Shown: positions 26,846 through 36,571 of the stretch, in pieces
Numbering within the stretch: position 1 is the first letter of the stretch
Layout of the letters: every line of letters starts with the position of its first letter
Assembly (NCBI GenBank): GCA_018241405.1
Contig: JAFEDY010000015.1
Location: 1 to 43,303 of the forward strand
Length of the DNA stretch: 43,303 nucleotides
Direction of reading: 5' to 3'
Source of the DNA: Pseudomonadota bacterium
GTDB taxonomy: Bacteria > Pseudomonadota > Gammaproteobacteria > Burkholderiales > Burkholderiaceae_C
Translations under genes and position numbers: made by a program
Notes under the pieces: model-generated
The model's database searches: none
The model's input: only the letters and a program-made list of their open reading frames with translations
What the model was told of the DNA's origin: nothing

Positions 26846-27319
26846 TCAGCGCCCCCTGTCCACGGGCACCACGAAGCTCTCCTTGACCTCCTCCATCACC
26901 ACATAGCTGTTGGACTGCGCGGGCACGGGCATCTGCTGCAGGATGGAGCCCAGCAGGCTGCGGTATTCCGACATGCCGGCCAGCCGCGCCTTGACCAGGT
27001 AGTCGAAGCTGCCCGATATCAGGTGGCATTCCAGCACCTCGGGCATGTTCTGCAGCTCGTCGCGCACCTTCTTGAAGATCTGCTCGGACTTCTGCGCCAG
27101 CGTGATTTCGACGAACACCAGCAGGCTCTTGCCCAGCGCGGCCGGGTTCACGCGCGCGTGGTAGCCGGTGATCACGCCCTGGGCTTCGAGGCGCTTGACG
27201 CGCTGCGAGCAGGGCGAGGTGGACAGGCCCACGCGCTCGCCCAGCTCGGTCATGGTCAGGCGCCCGTCCTGCTGCAAAAGGGCCAGGATGCGGCGGTCTA
27301 TGGCGTCAAGTTCAGACAT
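26846..27319 (-). CDS. Lrp/AsnC-family regulator of the dad operon (DadR-like)
   Basis: The 157-aa protein has a helix-turn-helix ([20 protein letters not shown]) and a RAM domain ([20 protein letters not shown]). It is divergent from dadA-dadX across a strong dyad, as for DadR-type activators that respond to alanine. ATG 27319 ([10 protein letters not shown]) fits family length; an upstream ATG at 27349 would add ten residues and include half the dyad. Confidence 0.92.
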   Translation of the reverse strand: MSELDAIDRRILALLQQDGRLTMTELGERVGLSTSPCSQRVKRLEAQGVITGYHARVNPAALGKSLLVFVEITLAQKSEQIFKKVRDELQNMPEVLECHLISGSFDYLVKARLAGMSEYRSLLGSILQQMPVPAQSNSYVVMEEVKESFVVPVDRGR

Positions 27320-27344
27320 TGCTGCAAAGGGATGGGTTTGTTCA

Positions 27345-27371
27345 TGCAAACAGCAGACATTGCTGTTTGCA
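27345..27371. promoter_or_regulatory. perfect 11-5-11 dyad, probable DadR/Lrp operator
   Basis: TGCAAACAGCA, spacer GACAT, TGCTGTTTGCA: both arms match without error. It lies 26 bp upstream of the Lrp-type start and 75 bp upstream of dadA. Half-site-like copies flank it (GACATTGCTGCAAA at 27315-27328; CAGCAAAA near 27382). Confidence 0.75.
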
Positions 27372-27445
27372 GCCAGTATTTCAGCAAAAGATTGGCATGT
27401 AAATCCGTAAAGTCACGTCTATTGATCGTATATCGGAGACAAGCC

Positions 27446-28756
27446 ATGAAAGTTGTAGTCCTCGGCGCCGGCGTGATCGGCGTGACCACTGCCTACTACC
27501 TGGCCCGTGCGGGCGCTGAAGTGACCGTGATCGACCGCCAGGACGGCCCGGCGCTCGACACCAGCTTTGCCAACGCCGGCCAGGTGTCGTTCGGCTACTC
27601 CACGCCCTGGGGCGCACCCGGCATCCCCATGAAGGCGCTCAAGTGGATGTTCGAGAAGCACGCGCCGCTGTCCATCCGCCCCGACGGCTCCTTGTTCCAG
27701 CTGCGCTGGATGGCCCAGATGCTGCGCAACTGCTCGGCTGAGCGCTACGCCGTGAACAAGGAGCGCATGCTGCGCCTGTCCAACTACAGCCGCGAATGCA
27801 TAGACCAGCTGCGTGCCGACACCGGCATTGAGTACGAAGGCCGCCAGGCCGGCACGCTGCAGCTGTTCCGCTCGCAAAAGCAGGTCGATCAGGCCCAGCG
27901 CGACATCGCCGTGCTCGAGGAATGCGGCATCGCCTACGAGCTGCTTGACGCCAAGGGCGTGTGCCAGGCCGAGCCCGCGCTGGCCCGCGCCGGCGCCCCC
28001 ATTGCCGGCGGCCTGCGCCTGCCGCAGGACCAGACCGGCGATTGCTTCAAGTTCACCAACGCCCTGGCGCGCATGGCGCAGGCGCTGGGCGTGAAGTTCC
28101 GCTTCGGCACCAGCGTGGAGGCACTGCTGTTCGACGGCCAGGGCGCCGTCAATGGTGCGCAGCTGGCCACGGCAGACCGCGAAGTGGTCAAGGCCGACCG
28201 CTACGTGCTGGCCATGGGCAGCTACTCGCGCCAGCTGCTGCTCTCGACGGGGCTGGACATTCCCGTCTACCCGGTCAAGGGCTACTCGCTCACCATCCCG
28301 ATCCAGGACGAGACACTCGCGCCCGTCTCCACGGTGCTCGACGAGACCTACAAAATCGCCCTGACGCGTTTCGACAAGCGCATCCGCGTGGGCGGTATGG
28401 CCGAGCTGTCGGGCTTCGACAAGACCCTGCGTCCCGAGCGCCGCGCCACGCTGGAGATGGTGACCCGCCAGCTGTTCCCCGGCGGCGATCTGGCCCGCGC
28501 CGAGTTCTGGACCGGCCTGCGCCCCATGACGCCCGACAGCACGCCCATCGTCGGCCGCACGCCGCACAAGAACCTGTTCCTGAACACTGGCCACGGCACG
28601 CTGGGCTGGACCATGGCCTGTGGCTCGGGCCAGCTGCTGGCCGACATCGTCACCGGCCGCAAGACCGGCATCGCCACCGATGGCCTGGCGGTCGATCGCT
28701 ACCTGCGCAGCACGCCGGCACAGCCCGTGCGCCACGCCGCCGGCCACGCCGCATGA
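27446..28756 (+). CDS. dadA: D-amino acid dehydrogenase small subunit
   Basis: The 436-aa FAD enzyme oxidises D-alanine and other D-amino acids to 2-oxo acids and feeds electrons to the respiratory chain. The N-terminal dinucleotide fold is [20 protein letters not shown]; later come [50 protein letters not shown] and [19 protein letters not shown] 27446 has a GGAGA site. It overlaps dadX by four bases (ATGA). D-Alanine made by the racemase is its substrate. Confidence 0.95.
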   Translation: MKVVVLGAGVIGVTTAYYLARAGAEVTVIDRQDGPALDTSFANAGQVSFGYSTPWGAPGIPMKALKWMFEKHAPLSIRPDGSLFQLRWMAQMLRNCSAERYAVNKERMLRLSNYSRECIDQLRADTGIEYEGRQAGTLQLFRSQKQVDQAQRDIAVLEECGIAYELLDAKGVCQAEPALARAGAPIAGGLRLPQDQTGDCFKFTNALARMAQALGVKFRFGTSVEALLFDGQGAVNGAQLATADREVVKADRYVLAMGSYSRQLLLSTGLDIPVYPVKGYSLTIPIQDETLAPVSTVLDETYKIALTRFDKRIRVGGMAELSGFDKTLRPERRATLEMVTRQLFPGGDLARAEFWTGLRPMTPDSTPIVGRTPHKNLFLNTGHGTLGWTMACGSGQLLADIVTGRKTGIATDGLAVDRYLRSTPAQPVRHAAGHAA

Positions 28757-29814
28757 GCCGCCCGGCCCGGGCAAGCTTCGACCTGGCCGCGCTGCGCGCC
28801 AACTACGCCCACGCCAAGGCCCGGCACGGCGGCCGAGCGGCCGCCACGCTCAAGGCCAACGCCTATGGCCATGGCGCCGTGCAATGCGCGCGCGCCCTGG
28901 CCGGCGTGGCCGACGCCTTTGCCGTGGCCTTTGTGCAGGAGGCGCTGGAGCTGCGCGAGGCCGGCATTGAGGAGCCCATCCTGGTGCTCGAAGGCGCCTT
29001 CGGCATGGGCGACGTGGAGCTGGCGCGCCAGCACGGCCTGTGGCTGGTCGTGCACCAGGAGGAGCAGCTCGCCATGCTCGAATCGCTGCGCAGCGGCCCG
29101 CCCCTGCAGGCCTGGCTGAAGATAGACACCGGCATGCACCGCGCGGGCGTCGCGCCCGGGCAGGCGCAGGCCCTGTGGCAGCGCCTGAAGGCCTGCGAGC
29201 AGGTGGCGGGCATCACGCTGATGACGCACCTGGCCTCGGCCGACGAACCGGACAACCCGGCCACCGACAGGCAGCTGGCCGTCTTCGAGGCTGCAACCCA
29301 GGGCCTGCCCGGCCCGCGCAGCGTGGCCAACTCGGCCGGCGTGCTGTGCTGGAAGGGCGCGCACCGCGACTGGGCGCGGCCCGGCATCATGCTCTACGGC
29401 GCCGACCCGCGCGGCACCGCGTCCGACGTGCTGCGGCCCGTGATGCAGCTGACCAGCGAGGTGTTCTCCGAGCGTTGGATCGCCACCGGCGAGCCCCTGG
29501 GCTATGGCGGCAGCTTCGTCGCCGAGCGCCCCACGCGCGTCGGCCTGGTCGCCATGGGCTACGCCGACGGCTACCCGCGCCGCGCGCACACGGGCACGCC
29601 GGTGGGGGTGGACGGCCGCCTGACCCGCATCATCGGCCGCGTGGCCATGGACATGCTGACCGTGGATTTGACGGACCTGCCCGAGTCCGGCCCGGGCTCG
29701 TCGGTCGAGCTGTGGGGGCGGCAGGTGAGTGTCAACGACGTTGCGGCGGCTGCGGGGACGATTGCCTATGAGCTGCTGTGCAATGTGAAGCGGGTGGGGC
29801 GGGTGTACTTGTAG
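28753..29814 (+). CDS. dadX: alanine racemase, catabolic type
   Basis: The 353-aa PLP enzyme interconverts L- and D-alanine. The PLP lysine lies in [11 protein letters not shown] (Lys about 36), the catalytic Tyr region in [13 protein letters not shown], and the C-terminal barrel has [17 protein letters not shown]. Position in an operon with dadA and a divergent Lrp regulator argues for the catabolic role. An alr gene elsewhere cannot be excluded. Confidence 0.94.
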   Translation: MSRPARASFDLAALRANYAHAKARHGGRAAATLKANAYGHGAVQCARALAGVADAFAVAFVQEALELREAGIEEPILVLEGAFGMGDVELARQHGLWLVVHQEEQLAMLESLRSGPPLQAWLKIDTGMHRAGVAPGQAQALWQRLKACEQVAGITLMTHLASADEPDNPATDRQLAVFEAATQGLPGPRSVANSAGVLCWKGAHRDWARPGIMLYGADPRGTASDVLRPVMQLTSEVFSERWIATGEPLGYGGSFVAERPTRVGLVAMGYADGYPRRAHTGTPVGVDGRLTRIIGRVAMDMLTVDLTDLPESGPGSSVELWGRQVSVNDVAAAAGTIAYELLCNVKRVGRVYL

Positions 29815-29954
29815 GGACTCGTTTTTGGCGTTGCTCACGATGCCGGCTGCCTGCTGGCCTGCGAAGGTGGGCGGGCAGGCACAGAACTCCTAGAATCGAC
29901 AGAAGTGCCCACAGCCGGTTCGTGGGTACTCGTGGACTCCAGGAGACACCCCTC

Positions 29955-30629
<675 letters not shown>

Positions 30630-30634
30630 TGCTC

Positions 30635-30685
30635 TTATGTTGATAGCTGTTAGCGCTTTCCAAAAGGGCGCTGGCGGCATGAAGC
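30635..30685 (+). repeat. dispersed palindromic repeat between tctD and tctE
   Basis: Full copy: TTGATAGCTGTTAGCGCTT, a spacer, GGGCGCTGGCGGC. It lies between a response regulator and its kinase, ending 11 bp before the kinase GTG start. Confidence 0.8.
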
Positions 30686-30695
30686 ACTAGAAACC

Positions 30696-32141
30696 GTGAA
30701 AATCTTCCAGCGCGAGCAGCGCTCCCTCTTCGGCGAAATCCTGGACTGGATGCTCACGCCGCTGCTGCTCTTGTGGCCCGTGAGCCTGGCGCTGACCTGG
30801 CTCGTCGCCCAGGGTCTGGCGAACAAGCCCTTTGACCGCGCGCTCGAATACAACGCCCATGCGCTGGCGCAGCTGGTCACCGTGCAGGGCGGGCGCGTGA
30901 CGTTCAACCTGCCCCAGCCGGCCAGCGAGATCCTGCGCGCCGACGAGTCCGACATCGTCTACTACCAGGTGCTCTCGCCCACGGGCGAATACCTGTCGGG
31001 CGAGCGCAGCCTGCCGCGGCCGCCGCCCGAGGAGCGCGTGACATCCGGCGAGGTGAAACTGCGCGACGCCGAGATGCGCGGCATCGACATCCGCGTGGCC
31101 TACATCTGGGTGCGCGTGCCGCTGCCCGATGCGCCGGCGGCGCTGGTGCAGGTGGCCGAGACGCGCTCCAAGCGCAGCGTGCTGGCCACCGAGATCATCA
31201 AGGGCGTGATGCTGCCGCAGTTCGTCATCCTGCCGCTGGCCGTGCTGCAGGTGTGGCTGGCGCTGGTGCGCGGCATCAAGCCGCTGCACCAGCTCGAAGA
31301 GCGCATCCGCGCGCGCAAGAGCGACGACCTGTCGCCGCTCGACCACAAGGCCGTGCCCATGGAGGTGGCGCCGCTGGTCGATTCGGTCAACGACCTGCTG
31401 CAGCGCCTGCAGGAATCCATGGCCACGCAAAAACGCTTCCTGGCCGACGCCGCGCACCAGCTCAAGACCCCGCTGGCCGGCCTGCGCATGCAGGCCGACC
31501 TGGCGCAGCGCGAGGGCACGAGCACCGAGGAGCTGAAGAAATCGCTGCAACAGATTGGCCGCTCGTCGATCCGCGCCACGCACACCGTCAACCAGCTGCT
31601 GGCCCTGGCGCGCGCCGAGGGCGGCAGCGCCGTGGTGCAGCGCCAGCGCCTGGACCTGGCGCGCCTGGTGATCGAGGTGGTGGAAGGCAGCGTGCCGCGC
31701 GCCATGGACAGGCATATCGACCTGGGCTATGACGGCGCGGAGCCCGGTACCCCCGGCGTGTGGCTGGATGGCAATCCCACGCTGCTCAAGGAGCTGGTGC
31801 GCAACCTGGTGGACAACGCCATCAACTACACGCCCTCGGGGGGGGGCCAGCCGGGCATGGTCACGGCACGCGTGCTGCCCGACCGCTTGGCGCATGTGGT
31901 GCTGCTGCAGGTCGAGGACACGGGCCCCGGCGTGCCCGAGTCCGAGCGCGAGCTGGTCTTCCAGCCCTTCTACCGCGCGCTGGGCACCGAAGCCGACGGC
32001 TCCGGCCTGGGCCTGCCCATCGTGCGCGAGATCGCGCGCCAGCACGGCGCCGAGGTGCTGCTGGAAGAGGTGCGCCCGGGTGCCGCCATGCCCGGCGCGC
32101 GCTTCAGCGTGCGCTTTGCGGCCAGCAGTTCCGGCGCGTGA
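30696..32141 (+). CDS. tctE: TctE-like sensor histidine kinase
   Basis: The 481-aa kinase has a GTG start. TM1 is LTPLLLLWPVSLALTWLVA; a periplasmic 2CSK_N-type sensor follows (FDRALEYNAHALAQLV; VTVQGGRVTFNLP); TM2 is MLPQFVILPLAVLQVWLAL, then HAMP. The phospho-acceptor is His about 255 in DAAHQLKTPLAGLRMQ. ATPase boxes: RNLVDNAINYTPSGGG, EDTGPGVPESE and ADGSGLGLPIV. A run of nine G lies in the N-box region at 31848-31856; one-base slippage there would remove the ATPase domain. Confidence 0.93.
   Translation: MKIFQREQRSLFGEILDWMLTPLLLLWPVSLALTWLVAQGLANKPFDRALEYNAHALAQLVTVQGGRVTFNLPQPASEILRADESDIVYYQVLSPTGEYLSGERSLPRPPPEERVTSGEVKLRDAEMRGIDIRVAYIWVRVPLPDAPAALVQVAETRSKRSVLATEIIKGVMLPQFVILPLAVLQVWLALVRGIKPLHQLEERIRARKSDDLSPLDHKAVPMEVAPLVDSVNDLLQRLQESMATQKRFLADAAHQLKTPLAGLRMQADLAQREGTSTEELKKSLQQIGRSSIRATHTVNQLLALARAEGGSAVVQRQRLDLARLVIEVVEGSVPRAMDRHIDLGYDGAEPGTPGVWLDGNPTLLKELVRNLVDNAINYTPSGGGQPGMVTARVLPDRLAHVVLLQVEDTGPGVPESERELVFQPFYRALGTEADGSGLGLPIVREIARQHGAEVLLEEVRPGAAMPGARFSVRFAASSSGA
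31848..31856 (+). repeat. G9 homopolymer in tctE
   Basis: Nine consecutive G encode part of the SGGG stretch in the kinase ATPase domain. It is a possible slippage site. Confidence 0.6.
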
Positions 32142-32232
32142 GATCGCGCAGGAGGAGCCTGTTCGCCCCATGTTCGTCCCTTCGCCGGCCAAGGCGCAGA
32201 ATGACGCCCTTGCCGTCCAGAACATGAGACCC

Positions 32233-33210
32233 ATGAAGCACACCCTTGCCTCCATGCTCGCCGCCCTGTCCGTCGTGGCCGCCGGCGGAATTCCCGCCGC
32301 CCAGGCCCAGGATCTGCCGACCAAGCCGATCCACATCGTCGTGCCGTTCACGCCGGGCGGGGCGCAGGACATCGTCGGCCGCGCCATCGGCACCAAGCTG
32401 GCCGAGCGCATCGGCATACCCGTCATCATCGACAACAAGCCGGGCGCGGGCGGCGTGATCGCGGCCGAGGCGGTGGCCAAGGCCGCGCCCGACGGCGGCA
32501 CGCTGCTGCTGGCCAGCGGCGGCGCGATCTCCATCGCCCCGGGCCTCTTGAGCAAGCTGCCCTACGACCCGGTCAGGGACTTCGCATCGGTCGCCATGCT
32601 GGTGGACACGCCCATGACCGTGGCGGTGCGCACGGACAGCCCGTTCAAGACCCTGGCCGAGCTCATCGCCGCGGCCAGGAAGAGCCCGGGCAAGATCAGC
32701 TTCGCCTCCACGGGCAACGGCACCATCACCCACCTGACGGGCGAATACCTGGCGCAGCGTTCGGGCGTGAAGATGCTGCATGTGCCCTACCGCGGCGCGG
32801 GCCCGGCCATCACCGACGTGCTGGGCGGCCAGGTGGACTTCATCGTGACCAGCGTGGCCTCGGCCGAGGCCATGGTCACCGGCAAGAAGATGCGCGTGCT
32901 GGGCACGTTCACCGGCGGGCGCATCGCCAGCCTGCAGGGTGCCCCCACCGTGGCCGAGGCCACGGGCCTGAAGGGCATGGAGGTGCCGGTGTGGGCCGGC
33001 CTGTTGGCGCCGGCCAAGACGCCGCCGGCCATGCTCAAGCGGCTCGAGGCCGAGGTGGTCGCCGTTTGCCAGTCGCCCGCCATCCATGAGCAGTTCGACA
33101 AGCTCGGTGCCCTGTCCCTGTGCGCAGGCGCGCCCGAGCTCGACCGCATGATCAAGGCCGATACGCAGCGTTGGGCCGAGGTCATCAAGCAGGGAGGGAT
33201 ACAGGAATGA
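32233..33210 (+). CDS. Bug-family (TctC-type) periplasmic substrate-binding protein
   Basis: The 325-aa receptor has a signal peptide (MKHTLASMLAALSVVAAGG, cleaved near AQA-Q), then the Bug signature PIHIVVPFTPGGAQDIVGRA, IDNKPGAGGVIAAE and HVPYRGAGPAITDVLGGQVD. Bug proteins bind carboxylates or amides and usually feed TctAB transporters, or signal to TctDE alone when orphan. Here tctAB are absent, and the next gene is an opine-dehydrogenase relative whose ATG overlaps its stop (ATGA). ATG 32224 is an alternative start. Confidence 0.92.
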   Translation: MKHTLASMLAALSVVAAGGIPAAQAQDLPTKPIHIVVPFTPGGAQDIVGRAIGTKLAERIGIPVIIDNKPGAGGVIAAEAVAKAAPDGGTLLLASGGAISIAPGLLSKLPYDPVRDFASVAMLVDTPMTVAVRTDSPFKTLAELIAAARKSPGKISFASTGNGTITHLTGEYLAQRSGVKMLHVPYRGAGPAITDVLGGQVDFIVTSVASAEAMVTGKKMRVLGTFTGGRIASLQGAPTVAEATGLKGMEVPVWAGLLAPAKTPPAMLKRLEAEVVAVCQSPAIHEQFDKLGALSLCAGAPELDRMIKADTQRWAEVIKQGGIQE

Positions 33211-34280
33211 CGCAGCAGAACCTCCATGTGGGCATCGCCGGGGTCGGCGGCATCGGCCTGGCCAACGCCGCCTGGCTGCGGCAGGCGGGCTTTGGCGTCA
33301 CGCTGTGGTCGCCGCGCGGCACGGGGCTGGCGGGGGGTGAACGCTGCACGCTGCAGGCCACGGGCGTGGTCCAAGGCAGTTTCGAGCTGCAGGTCGCGGC
33401 ATCGGCCGCCGAGCTGGCCCGGCAGGCCGACGTGCTGGTCATCGCCGTGCCCGTGAACGGTCACAAGGCAGTCTTCGACGCCCTGGCGCCGCACCTGAGG
33501 AACGACCAGACGCTGGTGGTGAGTTCCATGAGCTCGCTGTCCGCCCTCTATGTGTACGAGCTGGCCAAGGCCCGGGGCGTTTCCATCACCGTCGTCAGCA
33601 TGGGCACGACCACGCTGACGGCGCGCCGCGCCGCGCCCGACGAGGTCAAGGTCATGACGCGGCGCACGCGCCTGGGCATCTCCACGCTGCCGCAGTCGGC
33701 CCTGCCGCAGGCCAAACTGCTGTGCCAGGCGCTGTTTGGCGACGTGCTCGACGACGATGCGAACGCGCTGGCCAGCGCGCTCACCAACATCAACCCCGTG
33801 GCGCACGCGCCGCTGGCGGTGTTCAACTGGACGCGCATCGAGCGCGCCGAGAACTGGCCCCAGTACCACTACATGACGCCGCATGTGGCCGGTGTCATCG
33901 TGCAATTGGATGCCGAGCGCCGCGCGCTGGCGCGCGCCTTTGGCCTGCAGGTGCGCTCCATCGAGGTGCATTTCGCCAAGTCCTTCAACACCCGCTCCGC
34001 GCAGCTGGCCGACATCGCCGCCGAACTGCACGCCAGCCGCGGCGGCCCGCCGGGACCGACCGACGTGGGCACGCGCTTCCTGGGCGAGGACGTGCCCTAT
34101 GGCCTGGTGTTCTCCAGCGTGCTGGCGCGCATCGCCGGCATGCCGCTGCCGTGCACGGAAACCATGATCGATACCTCCAGCCTGATCGCCGGCCGCGATT
34201 TCCGCGCCGAAAACGATTTGATCGACGCGCTGGGGCTGCGCACTGAGACCTTCGACGGCCTGCTGCAGCGCCTGCGCTGA
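33207..34280 (+). CDS. NAD(P)-dependent opine (octopine/nopaline) dehydrogenase family protein
   Basis: The 357-aa protein has an N-terminal Rossmann motif (VGIAGVGGIGLANAAWLRQ). Its C-terminal helical domain carries NPVAHAPLAVFNWTRIE, with the conserved Asn-Pro and His of octopine dehydrogenases. Enzymes of this family reductively couple an amino acid to a 2-oxo acid or oxidise the resulting opine. Here it is translationally coupled to the Bug receptor, suggesting the receptor imports or senses the same N-carboxyalkyl amino acid or oxo acid (inference). The exact substrate is not readable. Confidence 0.8.
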   Translation: MTQQNLHVGIAGVGGIGLANAAWLRQAGFGVTLWSPRGTGLAGGERCTLQATGVVQGSFELQVAASAAELARQADVLVIAVPVNGHKAVFDALAPHLRNDQTLVVSSMSSLSALYVYELAKARGVSITVVSMGTTTLTARRAAPDEVKVMTRRTRLGISTLPQSALPQAKLLCQALFGDVLDDDANALASALTNINPVAHAPLAVFNWTRIERAENWPQYHYMTPHVAGVIVQLDAERRALARAFGLQVRSIEVHFAKSFNTRSAQLADIAAELHASRGGPPGPTDVGTRFLGEDVPYGLVFSSVLARIAGMPLPCTETMIDTSSLIAGRDFRAENDLIDALGLRTETFDGLLQRLR

Positions 34281-34293
34281 GGCGACCGCAGAT

Positions 34294-34458
34294 TCAGACA
34301 TTCCATAGGTAGCTTTGCTGCCTGCGCGTGAACCTCACGCGCACGCGCGGCGCATGGCAGAACCAGGCCTGCAGCTTGGCCGTGTCGAACACCACGGCGC
34401 AGGCGGCATGCGCGGTTCCGGCGCCGTACCACTGGCCCTGGCGTCGGCCGACCGGCAT
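34294..34458 (-). CDS. small hypothetical ORF downstream of the SPOR gene
   Basis: A 54-codon minus-strand ORF starts 9 bp after the SPOR-protein stop, with AAGG just before its ATG. The peptide (GQWYGAGTAHAACAVVFD, then TAKLQAWFCHAPRVRVRFTR, ending QQSYLWNV) looks protein-like and ends in the gap before the opine-dehydrogenase gene. No family is recognised. It may be a real small gene or the C-terminal remnant of a longer one. Confidence 0.4.
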   Translation of the reverse strand: MPVGRRQGQWYGAGTAHAACAVVFDTAKLQAWFCHAPRVRVRFTRRQQSYLWNV

Positions 34459-34467
34459 GTACGGCCT

Positions 34468-35130
34468 TCAGTCGCAGGGCAGCAGCGCCTTGCCGGCCAG
34501 GGCCGGACGCAGGGTGGCCTCCATCTGCGCGCGCTGCGCCTCGCTCACGGCGGGCAGGCGCAGTGTGTAGCCGGCGGCATCGCTGCGCTCCTGCACCACG
34601 CGGGCCCTGCGCACGCCCTGGCCGGCGAGCAGGTCCATGGCGCGCCGGGCGCCTTCCTCGCTGGAATAGCGCCCCAGCGACAGGCCGGGCTCCAGCGCCG
34701 CGCCGGGCCGGTCGTAATCCACCTTGAGTGCACGCAGTTCGGCGCGCTTCTTGGCCGTGGCCTCCTCGTCGGGGAAACGGCCCAGGTACACCATCCAGCG
34801 GCCCGTCACCTGCACCGCTTCCAGGCTCCAGCTGCCGGTGGGCAGGCGCGCGGCGGCCTGGCGCAGGGCCTCCGCCTGGCGTGCGTCGAACACACCGGCC
34901 TGCAGGCAGCTTGGCGCTTCGCCTGGGGCCCTGCCGGCCTCGCGGGTGTCCGGCCCGCCATGGCCCTCGGAGGTCAGCAGGCGCAGGTTCTGCGGCTCTA
35001 TCTGCTGCTGCAGACGCTGGGGCTCGGATTCGCTGGCGGGGCCCATGCCCAGTCCCCGCAGCAGGCCGTGCGACCAGGCGTAGTAGCCGGCATTGGCCAG
35101 CAGCAGCAAAACGACGGCCAGGCGCAGCAT
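34468..35130 (-). CDS. membrane-anchored SPOR-domain protein
   Basis: The 220-aa protein has an N-terminal membrane anchor (MLRLAVVLLLLANAGYYAW). Two SPOR-like halves follow: LQAGVFDARQAEALRQ to VYLGRFPDEEATAKKRAEL, and LSLGRYSSEEGARRAMDLLA with QGVRRARVVQERSDAAG. SPOR domains bind denuded septal peptidoglycan, so it probably acts at division sites. It starts 1 bp after the birA stop, the same operon. Confidence 0.82.
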   Translation of the reverse strand: MLRLAVVLLLLANAGYYAWSHGLLRGLGMGPASESEPQRLQQQIEPQNLRLLTSEGHGGPDTREAGRAPGEAPSCLQAGVFDARQAEALRQAAARLPTGSWSLEAVQVTGRWMVYLGRFPDEEATAKKRAELRALKVDYDRPGAALEPGLSLGRYSSEEGARRAMDLLAGQGVRRARVVQERSDAAGYTLRLPAVSEAQRAQMEATLRPALAGKALLPCD

Positions 35131-35131
35131 C

Positions 35132-35971
35132 TCAGTTCTCCACGGGGCGCACGCTGATCTCGGCGCTGTTGACCGCCTGCATGCCGCGCGCGGTGTGCAC
35201 CAGCAGGGCGCCGTCCTCGGCCACGCCATGGGCCGTGCCCTGGCTGCCGTCGCTCAAGGTCACGTTGCGCCCGGCGAGCAGGTCGCGCTGCGCAAAGCGC
35301 GCCTGAAACGGCGCAAAACCGGCATCGGCAAAGCCCAGCAAGGCCTGCACCAGCGGCGCGGCAATGCGCTCCAGAGCCCGGGCCGCGGTGAGCGTGCCGT
35401 CCACCTCGCGCAGGCAGGCGGGCGGCGTGCGCAGGCCCTTGGCCAGCACGGGCAGCACGTTGAGGCCAATGCCGACGACGACGTAGCGCGGATCGCCGGC
35501 AGCGCCCGCCAGGCTGGCGGTCTCGACCAGGATGCCGCCGAGCTTGCGCTCGTCCTGCAGCCACAGGTCATTGGGCCACTTGAGCAAGATGCGCGGCTGG
35601 CCGCTGCCCGCCGCGGGCAGCCGCGGCTGCAGGCTCTCGGCCACGCTCACGCCCACGGCCAGCGACAGGCCCGACCACTCACGCGGCGCCAGCGGCAGGC
35701 CCAGCGAGAAGGTCAGCGCCGGCACCACGCCGGTGTCGCGGTAGATGGCCTCGCTGTGCCAGTCGCGGCCCAGGCGGCCGCGGCCGGCGGTCTGCGTCTC
35801 GGCCACGAGCAGCGTGGGCTCCTGCCGGCCGTCGCGCGCGCGGCGCATCAGCTCGCTGCTGGTGGAGTCGATGCTGGGCAGCACCTCGACGGTAAAGCCC
35901 GGCAGCAGCGGCGCCACCGCCTGCCAGATGGCCTCTGCAGGCCATTGCGCCGGGGTCTGCAGCGGGTTCAT
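35132..35971 (-). CDS. birA: biotin--[acetyl-CoA-carboxylase] ligase BirA
   Basis: The 279-aa ligase attaches biotin to the carboxyl-carrier protein. Motifs: SIDSTSSELMRRA, ETQTAGRGRLGRDWHS (GRGRxGR biotin/ATP loop), LLKWPNDLWLQDERKLGGIL and VVVGIGLNV, then a C-terminal SH3-like domain. There is no N-terminal DNA-binding domain, so it is not a repressor. ATG 35971 overlaps the end of the SET gene (ATGA). Confidence 0.93.
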   Translation of the reverse strand: MNPLQTPAQWPAEAIWQAVAPLLPGFTVEVLPSIDSTSSELMRRARDGRQEPTLLVAETQTAGRGRLGRDWHSEAIYRDTGVVPALTFSLGLPLAPREWSGLSLAVGVSVAESLQPRLPAAGSGQPRILLKWPNDLWLQDERKLGGILVETASLAGAAGDPRYVVVGIGLNVLPVLAKGLRTPPACLREVDGTLTAARALERIAAPLVQALLGFADAGFAPFQARFAQRDLLAGRNVTLSDGSQGTAHGVAEDGALLVHTARGMQAVNSAEISVRPVEN

Positions 35972-36519
35972 CGCGCCTTGCTCCCCTTCTTGCTGGCGGC
36001 GGGCTGCTGCGGCGGCAGGCCCGGCGGCGCCCAGCCGCGCTTCGGCGCCAGCAGGGTGCCGCGGCAGTTCGTGCTGCCGCACCAGCAGGGGTATTCGGCC
36101 TTGAGGCGCTTGGTGTAGCGCTCCTCGATGATCAGGCCGTAGTCGTAATTGAGTTCCTCGCCGGCGCGGATATTGCGCAGCGCGGTGATGAAGATGCGGC
36201 CGTCCCGCTCGTCGGCAAAGCAGTTCGGGTTGCAGCTGTGGTTGATCCAGCGCGAGGAGTTGCCGCCGAACTTGGCGTCGATCACGCGGTCTTCATCCAC
36301 ATGGAAGTAAAAGGTGTGGTTGGGCTGCGCCGGGTCGTGCGGGTGCCTGTCCTGGGCCTCCTGCCAGCTGATGACCTGGCCCTGGTATTCGATGATGACC
36401 TCGCCCTCGGCGATATCCTGCAGCGCAAACACGCCCCGGCCATGCACGCCCGAGCGGCGCGTCTGTATGCGCCGGCCGGTGGCTGGCGTGGGGACTGCGG
36501 GGGCTGTCGTGCGGGGCAT
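35968..36519 (-). CDS. SET-domain protein-lysine methyltransferase
   Basis: The 183-aa protein is a compact SET domain with post-SET motif. Features: RRSGVHGRGVFALQDIAEGE (SAM-binding start), RWINHSCNPNCFA (pseudo-knot NHSxxPN), GEELNYDYG (catalytic Tyr) and the zinc cysteines CWCGSTNCRG. The Lys/Ala/Pro tail is short. SET proteins methylate lysines on proteins; bacterial ones are few and their targets mostly unknown. It is the first gene of an operon with birA and the SPOR gene and is divergent from topB. Confidence 0.9.
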   Translation of the reverse strand: MPRTTAPAVPTPATGRRIQTRRSGVHGRGVFALQDIAEGEVIIEYQGQVISWQEAQDRHPHDPAQPNHTFYFHVDEDRVIDAKFGGNSSRWINHSCNPNCFADERDGRIFITALRNIRAGEELNYDYGLIIEERYTKRLKAEYPCWCGSTNCRGTLLAPKRGWAPPGLPPQQPAASKKGSKAR

Positions 36520-36540
36520 GGGAAAACTCTGTTAATTTGA

Positions 36541-36571
36541 ATATGTACACATGCGTGCGCGTGCGCGCGTG
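36541..36571. promoter_or_regulatory. 31-nt alternating purine-pyrimidine tract upstream of topB
   Basis: From ATATGTACACATGCG to GCGCGCGTG every step alternates purine and pyrimidine, without exception over 31 nt. Such a GC-rich alternating tract can adopt Z-DNA under negative supercoiling. It lies between the divergent SET gene (start 36519) and topB (start 36617). Confidence 0.6.

Noticed and set aside
29815..29954. Possible terminator after dadX (TGCCTGC ... GCAGGCA)
   Set aside because: The loop is over 20 bases and no T run follows.
34300..34330. Possible further repeat copy (TAGGTAGCTTTGCTGCCTGCGC)
   Set aside because: Only scattered similarity to the dispersed repeat; it lies at the end of the small ORF and lacks the second arm.
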